In this document: piece by piece, positions 4,999 to 5,396 of the stretch
Layout of the letters: every line of letters starts with the position of its first letter
Position numbering within the stretch: the first letter of the stretch is position 1
Origin: Rickettsiales bacterium
Lineage (GTDB): Bacteria; Pseudomonadota; Alphaproteobacteria; Rickettsiales; CANDYO01
DNA: 5,396 bases
Assembly (NCBI GenBank): GCA_947424995.1
Contig: CANDYO010000137.1
Location: forward strand, 1 to 5,396
Reading direction: 5' to 3'
Position numbers and translations under genes: made by a program
The notes under the pieces: generated by a model
Told to the model about the DNA's origin: nothing
The model's input: only the letters and a program-made list of their open reading frames with translations
Database searches by the model: none

Positions 4999-5382
4999 AT
5001 GAGAGATAAAATTGTATATGAGAATACCCAATGGTTTTTTGAAAGAAATGGAGAAAGAACATTAATAAGGGAAGAAAATTTTCGTAATTATATTCATTGG
5101 GCCCTGAAACAAATTTTGTTTGAATATGCTTGGAACTCAGATGAACACACACATTTAATGAGTTTTTTTAGATATTTGCGTGGATTAGATAGCGAAAGAG
5201 CTAGAGAAGTGGTGCGAATTGAGAAAAAAGGTTATATCTCATTGCTTGAATATCTTGAGCAACTTGAGAAAAAAGGATTTTATAACGAGATAGATATCGA
5301 AGGAGATTATTCCGATGATTCTGATAATGAACCTGAATATAATTTAAATGGGGTTCTACACCGGAATCCCAGATTTTTTTGA
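4999..5382 (+). CDS. Hypothetical small protein with acidic tail and terminator-containing 3' end
   Basis: I do not recognise this 127-residue protein. Residues 1-95 look helical and mixed in charge, with aromatics near the N-terminus (QWFFERNGERT) and a coiled-coil-like stretch (SLLEYLEQLEKKGF). Residues about 96-112 are strongly acidic (DIEGDYSDDSDNEPE), and the end is short and basic (LHRNPRFF). There is no membrane segment, signal peptide or known motif. I chose ATG 4999 over the in-frame ATG 4987: GGAG (4989-4992) lies 6 nt before 4999, and no ribosome site precedes 4987. The gene stands alone after a 584-bp gap. The last 11 or so codons form an intrinsic terminator whose T-tract encodes the two final Phe codons and runs into TGA, so much of its mRNA may lack a complete stop codon. 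Confidence 0.7.
   Translation: MRDKIVYENTQWFFERNGERTLIREENFRNYIHWALKQILFEYAWNSDEHTHLMSFFRYLRGLDSERAREVVRIEKKGYISLLEYLEQLEKKGFYNEIDIEGDYSDDSDNEPEYNLNGVLHRNPRFF
5349..5380 (+). terminator. Intrinsic terminator inside the coding sequence
   Basis: In RNA, UGGGGUUCU (5349-5357) pairs with GGAAUCCCA (5363-5371): nine pairs, two of them G-U, around a 5-nt loop (ACACC). It is followed by GA and seven T (5374-5380). The last T is the first base of the TGA stop codon (5380-5382). Release normally occurs about 7-9 nt past the stem, here about 5378-5380, so the message would end before the stop codon is complete. Confidence 0.7.
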
Positions 5383-5396
5383 TTTAACTACTTTTA

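Noticed and set aside
4967..5152. 61-codon open frame on the minus strand
   Set aside because: It overlaps the 127-codon plus-strand gene, which has a good ribosome site. The antisense product is a low-complexity string of Phe, Tyr, Leu and Ser typical of AT-rich antisense.

Overview
The window is low-GC DNA: a hand-counted 60-base line of the gene at 782 is about 30% G+C, and one in hipA about 38%. It has strong Gram-negative style sigma70 promoters and intrinsic terminators. A complete HipB/HipA toxin-antitoxin pair sits beside a eukaryotic-style FCP1/NIF phosphatase and two proteins I do not recognise. This looks like an accessory region of an AT-rich, possibly host-associated gammaproteobacterium. 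A Legionella/Coxiella-like host is my best guess, but it is inference and no marker gene proves it.

Layout. Positions 1-46 hold the first 15 codons of a minus-strand gene that runs off the left edge. From 47 to 781 there is no convincing conventional gene. There is a good promoter (446-474), a possible 12-codon ORF with a Shine-Dalgarno (583-621) and a strong terminator (639-667), which together could make a plus-strand RNA of about 185 nt. A near-consensus promoter (676-704) then leads into the NIF-type HAD phosphatase gene (782-1732). A helical protein of unknown function (1811-2599) follows on the same strand, 78 bp downstream with no evident terminator between, so the two probably form an operon.

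From 2600 to 2844 is an intergenic region with inverted repeats and a near-consensus promoter (2778-2806) overlapped by two candidate operators. hipB (2845-3180) and hipA (3173-4414) follow and overlap by 8 bp, as expected for a self-repressed, translationally coupled toxin-antitoxin operon. HipA keeps all the kinase motifs, so it looks active.

The long gap 4415-4998 contains possible decayed coding fragments, a promoter, a palindrome, two mutually exclusive hairpins and a roughly 49-bp spaced direct repeat. The last gene (4999-5382) encodes a small acidic-tailed protein I cannot name. Its final codons are also an intrinsic terminator, so transcripts should end at or just before the stop codon is complete. 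The same design makes the arfA mRNA of E. coli a non-stop message, and this is the most unusual signal in the window.
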